From Enterococcus caccae ATCC BAA-1240 (GTDB lineage: Bacteria; Bacillota; Bacilli; Lactobacillales; Enterococcaceae): a DNA stretch of 64,000 nucleotides. Under the pieces are notes generated by a model. The model ran no database searches and was not told where the DNA came from. It saw only the letters and a program-made list of their open reading frames with translations. The DNA lies in contig NZ_KE136476.1 of NCBI RefSeq assembly GCF_000407145.1, forward strand, positions 1-64,000, in the 5' to 3' direction. The translations under genes were made by a program, and so were the position numbers. Shown here piece by piece: positions 9,326 through 21,297 of this stretch (its first letter is position 1; every line of letters begins with the position of its first letter).

Positions 9326-10093
9326 ATGGAAAAAGAAAAACTATTGACGGTAGGACAAGTGGCTGAAATTATGAAATTGTCAAAGTCTAAAATTCGCTAT
9401 TGGGATGACATGAATCTGCTTACCTCCTCTCGAAATCGGGATAATGGTTACCGAATGTTTGATATGGAGGATATCCTAACAATCAGTGATATCGATTTTT
9501 ACCGCAAATTGGATATTCCTATCAATAAAATGACGAATCTTTATCGGAAATCACCAGAAGAACTATGGTCGATATTAGATGAAACACAAACACGTGTCGC
9601 AGATGAATTAGCTGAACTAGAGAAAAAACAACAAGGAATCAAACACAGAAAAGATCAATTGTTGAGTTTAATTAAGTTGAAGGAGAAAGAATTTATTGAC
9701 GAGCCATTAGATGTGGAAAGAATTATTCCGATTGACTTAAAAGATCCCAATGAATTACAGACATATATTGATAATCCTTCTAGTTTAGTAGTTTATATCG
9801 ATTCTAAAAATGAAAAAGAAATCATCTATGGCTTTGCTGTCACCACAAAAGAATTTGTAGAAGAGGTTTCAATTTGGCAACGACCAGAGCAAACAAATTA
9901 TTCATACAAACAATTTCTACTTACGATCAAGTCAGATGATCCTTTAGATAATAACTTTCAATCGGTGAAAAACAAGTTGGAAGAACAAGGCTATCAAACT
10001 GGCACGATGGTTGGACGCTATATCATGACTGCAGAAGAGCAAGACGGTTTTTACAGAGATTATTATAAGGCATGGATCGAAGTGAATAACTAA
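9326..10093 (+). CDS. MerR family transcriptional regulator, ChlR-like
   Basis: The 255-residue protein starts with a MerR winged helix (LLTVGQVAEIMKLSKSKIRYWDDMNLL), followed by a coiled-coil dimerisation helix (about 80-125) and a C-terminal domain of about 130 residues resembling the GyrI-like effector-binding fold. I chose ATG 9326 because AGAGGTG lies 5-6 nt upstream; the TTG at 9296 falls inside the promoter. Divergence from the ABC exporter and the palindrome between them indicate that it activates the exporter when its ligand binds. The ligand is not readable from sequence; chlorhexidine-type cations are a guess from the E. faecalis counterpart. Confidence 0.86.
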   Translation: MEKEKLLTVGQVAEIMKLSKSKIRYWDDMNLLTSSRNRDNGYRMFDMEDILTISDIDFYRKLDIPINKMTNLYRKSPEELWSILDETQTRVADELAELEKKQQGIKHRKDQLLSLIKLKEKEFIDEPLDVERIIPIDLKDPNELQTYIDNPSSLVVYIDSKNEKEIIYGFAVTTKEFVEEVSIWQRPEQTNYSYKQFLLTIKSDDPLDNNFQSVKNKLEEQGYQTGTMVGRYIMTAEEQDGFYRDYYKAWIEVNN

Positions 10094-10169
10094 TATTTGG
10101 GGCATAAAAATCGTAATCTCGATAAGAAGATGCTATGATTTAGCCAACTACAAAAGGATTGATCAGTCT

Positions 10170-10502
10170 ATGAAAAAATTACAAACAATTCAAGAGGTAT
10201 TAACCTTTATAAATGAAACACACCTTGCTTTTTTATATGTTTCACAAGAAGATTGTTCGGTGTGTCATGCGCTCAAACCTAAATTGATTGAGCTATTAAA
10301 AAAATATCCTAAAATCGATTTGAGAGAAGTTGAAGCGGATAAAGTCAAAGAAATTTCAGCTGAGTATTTGATATTTTCAGCACCGACCTTACTTTTTTTC
10401 GTTGATGGAAAAGAGTATCTTCGTGAAGGGAAGTTTGTTCAATTTAAAAAATTAGCCAATTCTATTGAGAAAATTTATTCGTTCGAAGAGAGCCAAATGT
10501 AA
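10170..10502 (+). CDS. Thioredoxin family protein
   Basis: The 110-residue protein has a single thioredoxin fold with a CSVC redox motif near residue 29, the cis-proline region SAPTLLFF near residue 71 and a GK.V...KL ending. It has no signal peptide, so it should act in the cytoplasm as a thiol-disulfide oxidoreductase. Its active site differs from the canonical CGPC of TrxA. It stands alone between the MerR gene and the beta-glucoside operon, with no clear terminator before the next promoter. Confidence 0.82.
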   Translation: MKKLQTIQEVLTFINETHLAFLYVSQEDCSVCHALKPKLIELLKKYPKIDLREVEADKVKEISAEYLIFSAPTLLFFVDGKEYLREGKFVQFKKLANSIEKIYSFEESQM

Positions 10503-10539
10503 TGATAGAGGACGTTGTCAGCAAAATGTAAGCGTACTA

Positions 10540-10568
10540 TTGACAAAGAATTTAAGTCGTTGTATACT
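10540..10568 (+). promoter_or_regulatory. Sigma-A promoter of beta-glucoside operon 1
   Basis: TTGACA (10540-10545) and TATACT (10563-10568) are spaced by 17 nt, close to consensus. A partial cre-like sequence TGTAAGCG lies just upstream at about 10527, compatible with CcpA control but weak. Confidence 0.85.
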
Positions 10569-10577
10569 TTGGTCAAC

Positions 10578-10606
10578 GGATCGTTACTGGTTAAGCAGGC
10601 GTGACC
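10578..10606 (+). promoter_or_regulatory. RAT antiterminator site 1 (LicT/BglG)
   Basis: GGATCGTTACTGG followed by TTAAGCAGGC and GTGACC matches the ribonucleic antiterminator sequence bound by LicT/SacY/BglG proteins. Its 3' end overlaps the left stem of the following terminator, as the mechanism requires. Confidence 0.9.
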
Positions 10607-10656
10607 TCTCACATTACTTTTTTTGGTGATGTTTGATATGGTCAGGTCTTTTTTCG
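10603..10656 (+). terminator. RAT-controlled terminator 1
   Basis: GACCT pairs with AGGTC (10644-10648), closing a longer imperfect stem, and is followed by six T. It should stop transcription before the antiterminator gene unless LicT binds RAT 1. Confidence 0.8.
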
Positions 10657-10687
10657 TTTTTCAAGTCAAGAACAGGAGATAATTTCA

Positions 10688-11524
10688 ATGAAAATACTGA
10701 AAGTTTTTAATAATAATGTTTCTTTGGTTTTAAATGATGACAATATCGAAGAAATCATTATGGGCAAAGGTGTCGGCTTCAACAAGCGTGAAGGTGATGT
10801 GATCGATTCAGCTCTGATTGAAAAAAGATTTGTTCTTGAAGGTAACAATTCCGTTAGTAACTTAGATAATCTGCTTGCACGAATCGATATTGAAGATATT
10901 GAACTGGCCAGTGATATTATTCAACTAGGTGAAGCAGAATTAGAACAATCAATCGATGATTCCATTTTGCTGACATTGTCCGATCATATTGGTTTTGTCT
11001 TAAATCGAGCTGCAGAAGGATTACAAATGCGCTCGCCATTAGAATGGGACATCAAACAAATTTATACAAAAGAATATGCATTTGCGTTGAAAGCTGTTCA
11101 AATGATGCGGGAGAAAACAGGGATTGAGATTCCAGACCAGGAAGCAGCTTTTATTACCCTTCATTTTGTCAATGCCTATAATTCTACTAGCAATATGAAC
11201 GAAACAATGCTGACAACGAAAATCATTCAAAGCATTATCGATATTATTAAATACCATTATGGCAAAGAATATGATGAAACATCTTATGATTTTACTCGTT
11301 TCATTACCCATATTCGTTACTTCGTCAAAAGACAGCTAGACAAAGAAGTTTCATCAAATGAGGATTCGACCTTGATCAATTTGATCGCTGTCAAATATGA
11401 ACAAGATTATCAGTGTGCAGTCAAAATCAAAACATTTTTGGAACAACAATATGATTGGACGATTTCCAATGATGAATTGATGTACTTAACACTTCACTTA
11501 AATCGCTTATCAAGCAATCAATAG
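10688..11524 (+). CDS. licT: BglG/LicT family transcription antiterminator
   Basis: The 278-residue protein has an N-terminal CAT RNA-binding domain (KVFNNNVSLVLND) and two PTS regulation domains. The four regulatory histidines are visible in LSDHIGF, ITLHFVNA, ITHIRYFV and LTLHLNRL. Phosphorylation by EII (PRD1) and HPr (PRD2) should make activity depend on beta-glucosides and on carbon status. RAT sites lie both before and just after the gene; RAT 2 begins at the last base of the stop codon. The gene therefore autoregulates and also controls the PTS gene downstream. Confidence 0.92.
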   Translation: MKILKVFNNNVSLVLNDDNIEEIIMGKGVGFNKREGDVIDSALIEKRFVLEGNNSVSNLDNLLARIDIEDIELASDIIQLGEAELEQSIDDSILLTLSDHIGFVLNRAAEGLQMRSPLEWDIKQIYTKEYAFALKAVQMMREKTGIEIPDQEAAFITLHFVNAYNSTSNMNETMLTTKIIQSIIDIIKYHYGKEYDETSYDFTRFITHIRYFVKRQLDKEVSSNEDSTLINLIAVKYEQDYQCAVKIKTFLEQQYDWTISNDELMYLTLHLNRLSSNQ

Positions 11525-11552
11525 GATCGTTACTGGTGAAGCAGGCGTGACC
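11524..11552 (+). promoter_or_regulatory. RAT antiterminator site 2
   Basis: It is almost identical to RAT 1 (one base different in the loop, GGTGAAG versus GGTTAAG) and overlaps both the antiterminator stop codon and the next terminator stem. Confidence 0.9.
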
Positions 11553-11598
11553 TAAGAAAAACACTTAGTGTATAAGTGTTTCTTAGGTCACTTTTTTT
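11547..11598 (+). terminator. RAT-controlled terminator 2
   Basis: A long stem GTGACCTAAGAAA / TTTCTTAGGTCAC is followed by seven T. It gives a second antitermination checkpoint between the regulator and the PTS gene. Confidence 0.9.
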
Positions 11599-11632
11599 AT
11601 AAAAAAATAGATCAAAGAGAGGAATTACTATC

Positions 11633-14946
<3,314 letters not shown>

Positions 14947-14959
14947 AAAAGAGCAGTTT

Positions 14960-15003
14960 CTCTCATCGTATTTTAGTAAAATAGATACGGTGAGAGCTTT
15001 TTT
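14960..15003 (+). terminator. Rho-independent terminator of beta-glucoside operon 1
   Basis: CTCTCATCGTAT pairs with ATACGGTGAGAG (one G-U pair) and is followed by CTTTTTTT. Confidence 0.87.
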
Positions 15004-15039
15004 GTCTGGAAAAGCATAAAATAGAGTGGAAGAAAAAGA

Positions 15040-16395
15040 ATGGGGAATAACACAATGAAAAAGATGCTTGGGTTTATTATAGGTAGCCTAGTGGTGGGCG
15101 TACTTGCATGGAATTATTTGGGCGAAAATAAAGAGAAAGCTGCAGAACCATTAATGGAAAAAAAACAGGTTGAATTCTGGGTCGTAAGCGATCCTCATTA
15201 TATCAATAACAATTTGACCGATTCAGGTTCCGCATATGAAAATATCAAGCGAACAGCAGCTGGTAAAGAGCTAGATTATCAAGAAGAAAGCTGGCAAGCT
15301 TTTATCGATAAAGCAATCGAACAAAAGCCAGATATGCTGATTCTTACAGGTGACCTGACCTTGAATGGTGAGAAAGCTAGTGCTGAAAGGTTGGCAGAGT
15401 TGCTCAAACAATTAACAGACAAAGGCATCAAAGTCTTTGTCATACCTGGCAATCATGATATCAATGACGGCTGGGCTAGAAAATTTGTTGGCGATAAACA
15501 AGAAAAGACAGCAGCGATATCGATTGCCGATTTTAAAGAAATTTTTGCAGAAAATGGCTATCAAAATGCAACTAGTTATGATAAAAGCTCATTGAGTTAT
15601 TCTGTTGCTGTAAACCCAACGTATAATTTTCTTTTTCTTGATTCAAATATCTATCCCGATGATAATCAACCCCAAACAAGACCAGCAACTGGAGGGATGA
15701 TTCGTGGGAAAACGATGAGTTGGGTCAAAAAACAACTAGAAGAAGGAAAACAAGCAAAGAAAAAAACACTCGTATTTATGCACCATAACATTTATGCGCA
15801 TAATAAACTGCTATCCAGTGGCTTCGTACTTAATAATGCGGACAAGTTCAAACAACTCCTTGTAGAGTATCAAGTGCCAGTTGTATTTTCAGGACATATT
15901 CATGCACAAGACATCATGACTGAAATGATTGATAATAAACAACTGACAGAAATTGTTTCTGGTTCTTTTTCAATAACACCACAAAGTTACGGAGTAATTC
16001 ATTTGGATGGGAATTTATTTAGCTATCGAAAAAATCAAAACGATGTAGATACTTGGGCGAAGGAAAACAATATCACAACACCTCAAGTGAGAAACTATAA
16101 GGAGTACCTCAGAAATAGTTTTATAGAGGATGGTAAACGACTAGCCTACGCTCAACTGATTGATAGTGGCATGACCGACGAAGCACAAATGGATATAGCG
16201 GCTGATTTTGTGGGGAAAATGAATGTTCGTTTTTTTTCTGGAGAAGATTATAGTTCAGATGGAGTGATCGAAAAGCTCAAGCAAGAAAAAGGCTATCAGA
16301 TCATCGCAGAAAATAGTAAGTTTTTGAAAGAGTACATCGATTCGATCATTCAGGATAAAAATGAAGAGGACAATCGATTAAAAAAAGAATTTTAA
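15040..16395 (+). CDS. Membrane-anchored or secreted metallophosphoesterase
   Basis: The 451-residue protein has one N-terminal hydrophobic segment (about 8-27) and then a calcineurin-like phosphoesterase domain with all metal-site motifs: SDPHY (DxH), LTGDLTLNG, PGNHDIND, MHHNIY and SGHIHAQD. It should act outside the membrane, anchored by the first helix or released. Substrate unknown. Two starts are possible: ATG 15040, used here, and ATG 15055, which has GGGGAA about 8 nt upstream and begins MKKMLGFI. It appears to be transcribed alone, with terminators on both sides. Confidence 0.85.
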   Translation: MGNNTMKKMLGFIIGSLVVGVLAWNYLGENKEKAAEPLMEKKQVEFWVVSDPHYINNNLTDSGSAYENIKRTAAGKELDYQEESWQAFIDKAIEQKPDMLILTGDLTLNGEKASAERLAELLKQLTDKGIKVFVIPGNHDINDGWARKFVGDKQEKTAAISIADFKEIFAENGYQNATSYDKSSLSYSVAVNPTYNFLFLDSNIYPDDNQPQTRPATGGMIRGKTMSWVKKQLEEGKQAKKKTLVFMHHNIYAHNKLLSSGFVLNNADKFKQLLVEYQVPVVFSGHIHAQDIMTEMIDNKQLTEIVSGSFSITPQSYGVIHLDGNLFSYRKNQNDVDTWAKENNITTPQVRNYKEYLRNSFIEDGKRLAYAQLIDSGMTDEAQMDIAADFVGKMNVRFFSGEDYSSDGVIEKLKQEKGYQIIAENSKFLKEYIDSIIQDKNEEDNRLKKEF

Positions 16396-16403
16396 GCTAC
16401 AGT

Positions 16404-16446
16404 AAAAACTTCTCTGATTCTAAATAGGATAAGAGAAGTTTTTTAT
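16404..16446 (+). terminator. Rho-independent terminator
   Basis: AAAAACTTCTCT pairs with AGAGAAGTTTTT just after the phosphoesterase gene. Confidence 0.85.
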
Positions 16447-16571
16447 CGATAGCTTTTCGCTATCATACCTACTATATAACTATTACCCGTTTGTTCGATT
16501 TTGTACTATCATAGTAAGATAAAGAAAACGCTCTAAAAATAGTGGTTTACTAAAGAAAAGGAGAGAGTAAA

Positions 16572-16949
16572 ATGGAATTGATTTCAAGTGAAAATGGATT
16601 TGAGTTGATACATCAAAGTGGGAACTGGGTATTGAAAAAAGAGATCGGTTTTTCTCCAGTAGAAATGCTTGTCGCATCAATCGGTGCTTGCGGTGCATAT
16701 GTTTATGAAAAAATACTCACGAATTCTCATATTGATTTTACTATAGACAAAGTAGAAATTTCTTACGAACGAGCAGAAGAGAAGCAAGCAAAACCATTAA
16801 GTCATGTTTTGATCACGTTTTCAATTCGTTTGCCTGAGGAAGAACAAGGAAAAGCTAAACGAGCATTGAAATTGATTGGGAAAAATTGTCCAGTCATGCA
16901 GTCATTAGATCCAGAAATAACGGTAGTAGAAGAAGTGATGTTTAGTTAG
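16572..16949 (+). CDS. OsmC family protein
   Basis: This 125-residue protein has an OsmC/Ohr fold signature: FSPVEMLVASIGACGAYV near residue 30 and KNCPVMQSL near residue 105, with the two cysteines that could form the peroxidatic pair. Members reduce organic peroxides, though many remain uncharacterised. GGAGAG lies ahead of the ATG. The OppA-like gene follows 42 nt later in the same direction and may be co-transcribed. Confidence 0.82.
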   Translation: MELISSENGFELIHQSGNWVLKKEIGFSPVEMLVASIGACGAYVYEKILTNSHIDFTIDKVEISYERAEEKQAKPLSHVLITFSIRLPEEEQGKAKRALKLIGKNCPVMQSLDPEITVVEEVMFS

Positions 16950-16991
16950 TTTATTGGTGACGTATCAATAAATGATTTAAGGAGGAGCACG

Positions 16992-18632
16992 ATGAAAAAG
17001 TTTTTCATGATCAGCACGCTGGCATTGTTAGTGTTGGTGACAGGTTGCAATTCAGCTGAAAAAACAACATCAGATGAATCAAAAAAAGCAATCGTCCATT
17101 TTACTGAACCAGCTGAACTATTAACGTTAGATACAACTCAAGAAGAAGATTTTACTAGTTTTAATGCTCAGAACCAAGTACTGGAAGGCCTTTATCAATT
17201 AAATGAAAAAGACGAAACCATACCAGCTGTAGCAACAGCTTTACCAGAAATCAGTGAAGATAAACAAACCTACACGATTTCTTTAAGAAAGGATGCAAAA
17301 TGGTCAAACGGCGAAGCCGTTACGGCAAATGATTTTCTTTATGCATGGAGACGGGCAGTCACACCAGAAACGGCGCCTTCTTATGCTAGTTTATTTGTTT
17401 CTTCTATAAAAAATGCTGAAGCTATTTATCAAGGGAAAATAAAACCAGTAGAGCTTGGAGTGCAAGCACCTGATGACCATACTCTCGTGATTCATCTAGT
17501 GAAACCAATCCCTTATTTTACATCATTGTTAACGTTTGAAACCTTTTTCCCTATCAACCAAGCATTTGCTGAAAAACAAGGTAGTGACTATGGTACTTCA
17601 GCCAAAACGACTCTCTATAATGGACCATTCGTTCTAAAAGGGTGGGAACAAAATTCTGATACATGGCGGTATGTTAAAAATCCCAAATACTGGGATCAGA
17701 AAAATGTTAACGTTGATGAAATTCAAACAACAGTTGTAAAATCAACGAGTACAGCAGTGAATTTATATCAAACGGATGAACTTGACCGTGTAGTACTTGA
17801 TGGTGAATTCTCTAAACAATATAAGAACGATCCTGATTTTCAAAATCAAAATGATACAAAGATGGGCTACTTACGTTTTAATCAAGGACAAGGAAAATTC
17901 TTAGCAAACGTCAACTTACGAAAAGCAATCTCTTTGGCGCTCGACCGAGAAACATTTGTCAAAAATGTCTTGGGAGACGGTTCGATTGCAGCGAAAGGCT
18001 TCGTTCCTCAAAATTTTGTTCAAAATCCAACAACAGGGGAAGATTTTAGAACCGAAAACGGAGTGCAGCAAACATTCGATAAAACAGCTGCACAAAAAGC
18101 TTATGCTGAAGCAAAAAAAGAACTCAATAAAGAAGAGATCACTTTAGTATATTTGAGTAAAGACACAGATACAGAGAAGAAAACCGCTGAATACTTAGCA
18201 AGCCAAATTGCTGAAGTTTTGCCAGGCATCAAGTTTGAGATTACCACTTTACCAAGCAATAATTTACAAGATCGCTATTTATCTGGTGACTATGATATTG
18301 CGTTTGGTCAATGGATGCCAGACTTTAAAGATGCGATTACGTTTTTAGATATGTTTGCTTCAACATCGGGGTTAAATCATGTGAACTATAAAAATCCAAC
18401 CTATGATCGATTGATTCAAGCCGCTTCAGAAACAGACGCAGCAAATGAAGAAAAAAGATGGTCTGACTTATTACAAGCTGAACATGTTTTATTGGCAGAA
18501 GATTATACAGTTGCGCCGCTTTATCAACAACAAACAGCATTGTTACAAAAGAAAACTATCAGTGGTGTAGTGAAGCATGCTTTTGGTTCACCATATAGTT
18601 TTAAATATATTCAAGTTAAAGAGCAGAAATAA
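16992..18632 (+). CDS. Oligopeptide ABC transporter substrate-binding lipoprotein (OppA-like)
   Basis: This 546-residue lipoprotein has signal peptide and lipobox LVTGC (Cys near residue 19), then an SBP_bac_5 fold with the typical segments EGLYQLNEKDE, WSNGEAVTANDFLYAWRRAV and RKAISLALDRE. It binds peptides for an Opp permease. No permease or ATPase gene is nearby, so it is an orphan receptor that must use a permease encoded elsewhere, or serve as a pheromone-binding receptor like the TraC/PrgZ group. The latter is only a possibility. Confidence 0.88.
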   Translation: MKKFFMISTLALLVLVTGCNSAEKTTSDESKKAIVHFTEPAELLTLDTTQEEDFTSFNAQNQVLEGLYQLNEKDETIPAVATALPEISEDKQTYTISLRKDAKWSNGEAVTANDFLYAWRRAVTPETAPSYASLFVSSIKNAEAIYQGKIKPVELGVQAPDDHTLVIHLVKPIPYFTSLLTFETFFPINQAFAEKQGSDYGTSAKTTLYNGPFVLKGWEQNSDTWRYVKNPKYWDQKNVNVDEIQTTVVKSTSTAVNLYQTDELDRVVLDGEFSKQYKNDPDFQNQNDTKMGYLRFNQGQGKFLANVNLRKAISLALDRETFVKNVLGDGSIAAKGFVPQNFVQNPTTGEDFRTENGVQQTFDKTAAQKAYAEAKKELNKEEITLVYLSKDTDTEKKTAEYLASQIAEVLPGIKFEITTLPSNNLQDRYLSGDYDIAFGQWMPDFKDAITFLDMFASTSGLNHVNYKNPTYDRLIQAASETDAANEEKRWSDLLQAEHVLLAEDYTVAPLYQQQTALLQKKTISGVVKHAFGSPYSFKYIQVKEQK

Positions 18633-18646
18633 ACGAATCATATAGG

Positions 18647-18684
18647 AACTGGGGCAGCCGTAAAAACGTTGCCCCAGTTTTTTT
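18647..18684 (+). terminator. Rho-independent terminator
   Basis: A perfect stem AACTGGGGCA / TGCCCCAGTT is followed by a T-run. Confidence 0.9.
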
Positions 18685-18707
18685 GTGCAAATTTTTTGTT
18701 TTTTTGC

Positions 18708-18768
18708 TTGACACATGACTGACTGTTCATGTATTATGAATATATAATATATGAATGATTATTCATGT
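18708..18768 (+). promoter_or_regulatory. Promoter with two tandem ArsR/SmtB-like operators
   Basis: TTGACA (18708-18713) and TATTAT (18732-18737) form a promoter with an 18-nt spacer; an alternative -10 TATAAT is at 18743. Two inverted repeats of the same geometry, ACATGA-8-TCATGT (18713-18732) and ATATGA-8-TCATGT (18749-18768), lie 36 bp apart. They cover the -35/-10 region and the stretch just after. Their pattern resembles CzrA/SmtB operators of metal-sensing ArsR proteins. No ArsR gene is adjacent, so the repressor would act in trans. Confidence 0.7.
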
Positions 18769-18817
18769 GAAAGTGAATTGTATCTTTTCAGAAAACAAAT
18801 GAAGGAGGAACTATAAA

Positions 18818-20764
18818 ATGGACACAACAAAAGCACACGAACACAGTTGCTCTAGTACAAAAGGGCATAACCATGATCACGAAACAGGTCATAATCATGG
18901 TAAATCTCCAGTTATTTTATTTTTTACAGGATTCGCTATTTTTATCGTCGCATTTTTTCTCAATGAAGGGTCTCTACTCCAAGATATTCTTTTTATAAGC
19001 GCAATGCTATTATCTGGTTATCACATTATTTTAGAAGGTATTGTTGATACAATCAGTGAATCAAAAGAACAAAGAAAATTTGTACCCAATGTTCACATTT
19101 TGATGACTTTAGCAGCCTTTGGAGCAACGATCATTGGCAATTACGAAGAAGGTGCATTGTTGATCATCATTTTTGCAGCAGCTCATTTTCTTGAAGAATA
19201 TGCAGAAGGGCGCAGCAAAAGAGAAATCACGAATTTACTTAAAATGAATCCGACCGAAGCACGCTTGATCCAAGCAGATGGCAGTGTGAAAACAGTCAAT
19301 GTTGCCGCTTTAAAAATCGGTGACAAATTGCAAGTCTTGAATGGTGATCAAATTGCTACAGATGGTATCATTTTATCTGGTCGTACCTCAATCGATGAAT
19401 CTTCAATCAATGGTGAAAGTATACCTAGAGAAAAAACAGTTGGTGATGAAGTATTTGGCAGTACGATCAATGGTACGGGAACATTTACAATGGAAGTTAC
19501 CAAAGACAGCAAGGATACAGTTTTTGCTAAAATCCTTCAATTAGTTGATCAGTCCCAATCAAATTTGTCAAAAACGGCTACTAAGATTCAAAAATTAGAA
19601 CCGTATTATGTAACGATTGTTTTGATTGTAGTACCGATTTTTATAGCAATTGGCCCAGTTCTATTTAATTGGTCATGGAATGAAAGTTTTTATCGCGGTA
19701 TGGTGTTCTTGATTTCAGCATCACCTTGTGCTTTAGCTGCTAGCGCTGTGCCAGCAACATTATCAGGGATTTCCAACTTGGCCAAAAGAGGTGTCTTGTT
19801 TAAAGGCGGTTCTTATCTCGCAAACTTAGCAACGATCAAATCAGTTGCTTTTGATAAAACAGGTACTTTAACGAAAGGGAAACCATCTGTAACTGATTTT
19901 TACTTCTTAGCAGATAGAGCTCAACTAACAGAACAAACCTGTATCGATTTAATCGTTGCCATGGAAAAAACGGCAAACCATCCACTAGCAAATGCGATTT
20001 TAGATAAATTTAAAGCTGATAGAGTACTTAGTTTAACAGTTGAAAATGAAATTGGTAAAGGACTAGTTACGAAATATCAAGGAGATACTTATCAAATTGG
20101 TAAACCAGAAATATTCAGTTTAGTTAATACTCAAATCAATGCTCATAATGAACAATATGCTAAAGAAGGAAAAACAGTTGTTTATTTCGCAAAAAACAAT
20201 GAAGTGATTGGATTGATTGCAATGATGGATGTACCGAATGAAAATGCCAAGACAGTCATTCAGTATTTGAAATCACAAGGAATCCATACAACGATGATTA
20301 CTGGAGATGCAGAATTAACTGGGCAGGCAGTTGGTCGTCAAATTGGCATCGATGAGGTTGTTGGAAATGTTTTGCCAGAAAATAAAGCAGCAATCATCAA
20401 AGATCAGCAAGCTCGGTTCGGTAATGTCGCAATGCTAGGCGATGGTGTCAATGATGCACCAGCGTTAGTAACAGCAGATATTGGTGTTGCTATGGGAGAC
20501 GGCACTGATATTGCTATTGATGTTGCGGATGCAGTATTGATGCAAAATGATTTGACCAAATTTAGTTATGCTCATAAAGTATCTAAACGCTTAGATCGCG
20601 TTGTTTGGCAAAATATTATTTTTTCAATGTTTATCGTCGTTGCATTGATTACGTTGAATATCCTTGGAAAAATGGACATTACGATCGGCGTGATTGCACA
20701 TGAAGGAAGTACATTATTAGTCATTTTCAATGGTTTACGATTACTTATTCCTTCAAAAGAGTAG
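18818..20764 (+). CDS. P1B-4-type heavy-metal exporting ATPase (Fe/Co/Zn class)
   Basis: This 648-residue P-type ATPase has a His-rich cytoplasmic N-terminus (about ten His in the first 30 residues) instead of a CxxC metal-binding domain. It has the phosphorylation motif DKTGTLTKG, the TGD...GDGVNDAPAL hinge and eight predicted helices. The membrane metal motif is SPC (ISASPCALAAS) rather than CPC, and the C-terminal helix contains IAHEGST. SPC plus HEG[ST] defines the P1B-4 group, whose studied members (PfeT, FrvA, CtpD) export Fe(II), Co(II) or similar ions. It is therefore unlikely to be a Cu or Cd pump. It is monocistronic. Confidence 0.88.
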   Translation: MDTTKAHEHSCSSTKGHNHDHETGHNHGKSPVILFFTGFAIFIVAFFLNEGSLLQDILFISAMLLSGYHIILEGIVDTISESKEQRKFVPNVHILMTLAAFGATIIGNYEEGALLIIIFAAAHFLEEYAEGRSKREITNLLKMNPTEARLIQADGSVKTVNVAALKIGDKLQVLNGDQIATDGIILSGRTSIDESSINGESIPREKTVGDEVFGSTINGTGTFTMEVTKDSKDTVFAKILQLVDQSQSNLSKTATKIQKLEPYYVTIVLIVVPIFIAIGPVLFNWSWNESFYRGMVFLISASPCALAASAVPATLSGISNLAKRGVLFKGGSYLANLATIKSVAFDKTGTLTKGKPSVTDFYFLADRAQLTEQTCIDLIVAMEKTANHPLANAILDKFKADRVLSLTVENEIGKGLVTKYQGDTYQIGKPEIFSLVNTQINAHNEQYAKEGKTVVYFAKNNEVIGLIAMMDVPNENAKTVIQYLKSQGIHTTMITGDAELTGQAVGRQIGIDEVVGNVLPENKAAIIKDQQARFGNVAMLGDGVNDAPALVTADIGVAMGDGTDIAIDVADAVLMQNDLTKFSYAHKVSKRLDRVVWQNIIFSMFIVVALITLNILGKMDITIGVIAHEGSTLLVIFNGLRLLIPSKE

Positions 20765-20886
20765 ATGAAAGAATTTTGGACAAAAGTGTTTAATTTCAAG
20801 AACCAAGCAGGAATTGTGCAACAATTTCAACTTATTTCCAAAGCCTTCAAATCTTAGTGCTTTAGCACTTAGAATTTGATGTGATC

Positions 20887-20929
20887 AATTGAGTGGGATA
20901 TGACTCGTAGAGCTATGTCCCGCTCAATT
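20887..20929. repeat. 43-bp intergenic hairpin, family P, copy 1
   Basis: AATTGAGTGGGA pairs with TCCCGCTCAATT around an inner TATGACTC / GAGCTATG stem. The inner 30 bp recur almost unchanged at 48612-48654. It has no strong T-run but may terminate the ATPase transcript. Confidence 0.8.
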
Positions 20930-20934
20930 TGTGT

Positions 20935-21030
20935 ATCATCGAATCACTTTGTTTTTTATGTTGTATATCAAGGTGATTGAAGTGTAACGAAGTAGTTACT
21001 TCTTCGTTCGTCATTTATTCAGATTCCTTG
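20935..21030. repeat. Dispersed intergenic module, copy A
   Basis: The sequence CATCGAATCACTT, then GTAACGAAGTAGTTACTTCTTCG, broken here as GTAACG, AGTAGTTACTT and TTTATTCAG, resembles the stretch 62650-62735. The TTTATTC block also sits just upstream of the family-H hairpins. Confidence 0.5.
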
Positions 21031-21297
21031 GTGTAAGCAGACAGATCCGAAAGGTGAGTTATTATCTGAACTGTTTATGTGACCGTTATTAGGTGCCTAT
21101 TTTTCTTGTTGAAAATGGTTTCGGTGCGATCGAGGAATTAGCAGAATTTGAGGGGACAACAAAAACTGTAGTAGACGATTATCGTATTGACTATTTGAAG
21201 GATCATTTAGTTTAAGTGACCGAAGTAATTGAAACTGGAGTAGAAGTTATGAGTTACACCTCATGTGGATGTATCGATTAGGTCATCACGACAAACG
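21029..21297 (+). pseudogene. Decayed fragment of a GH1 6-phospho-beta-glucosidase
   Basis: In the frame of 21093 the translation reads VPIFLVENGFGAIEELAEF, then VVDDYRIDYLKDH, then EVMSYTSCGCID. These align with the C-terminal third of the three intact GH1 enzymes in this window (for example [24 protein letters not shown] and [11 protein letters not shown]). In-frame stops interrupt it at 21090, 21213 and 21279. A frameshift near 21057 separates an upstream QTDPKG piece. The first 300 or so residues are gone. It is a relic of a third or fourth glucosidase gene. Confidence 0.82.
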
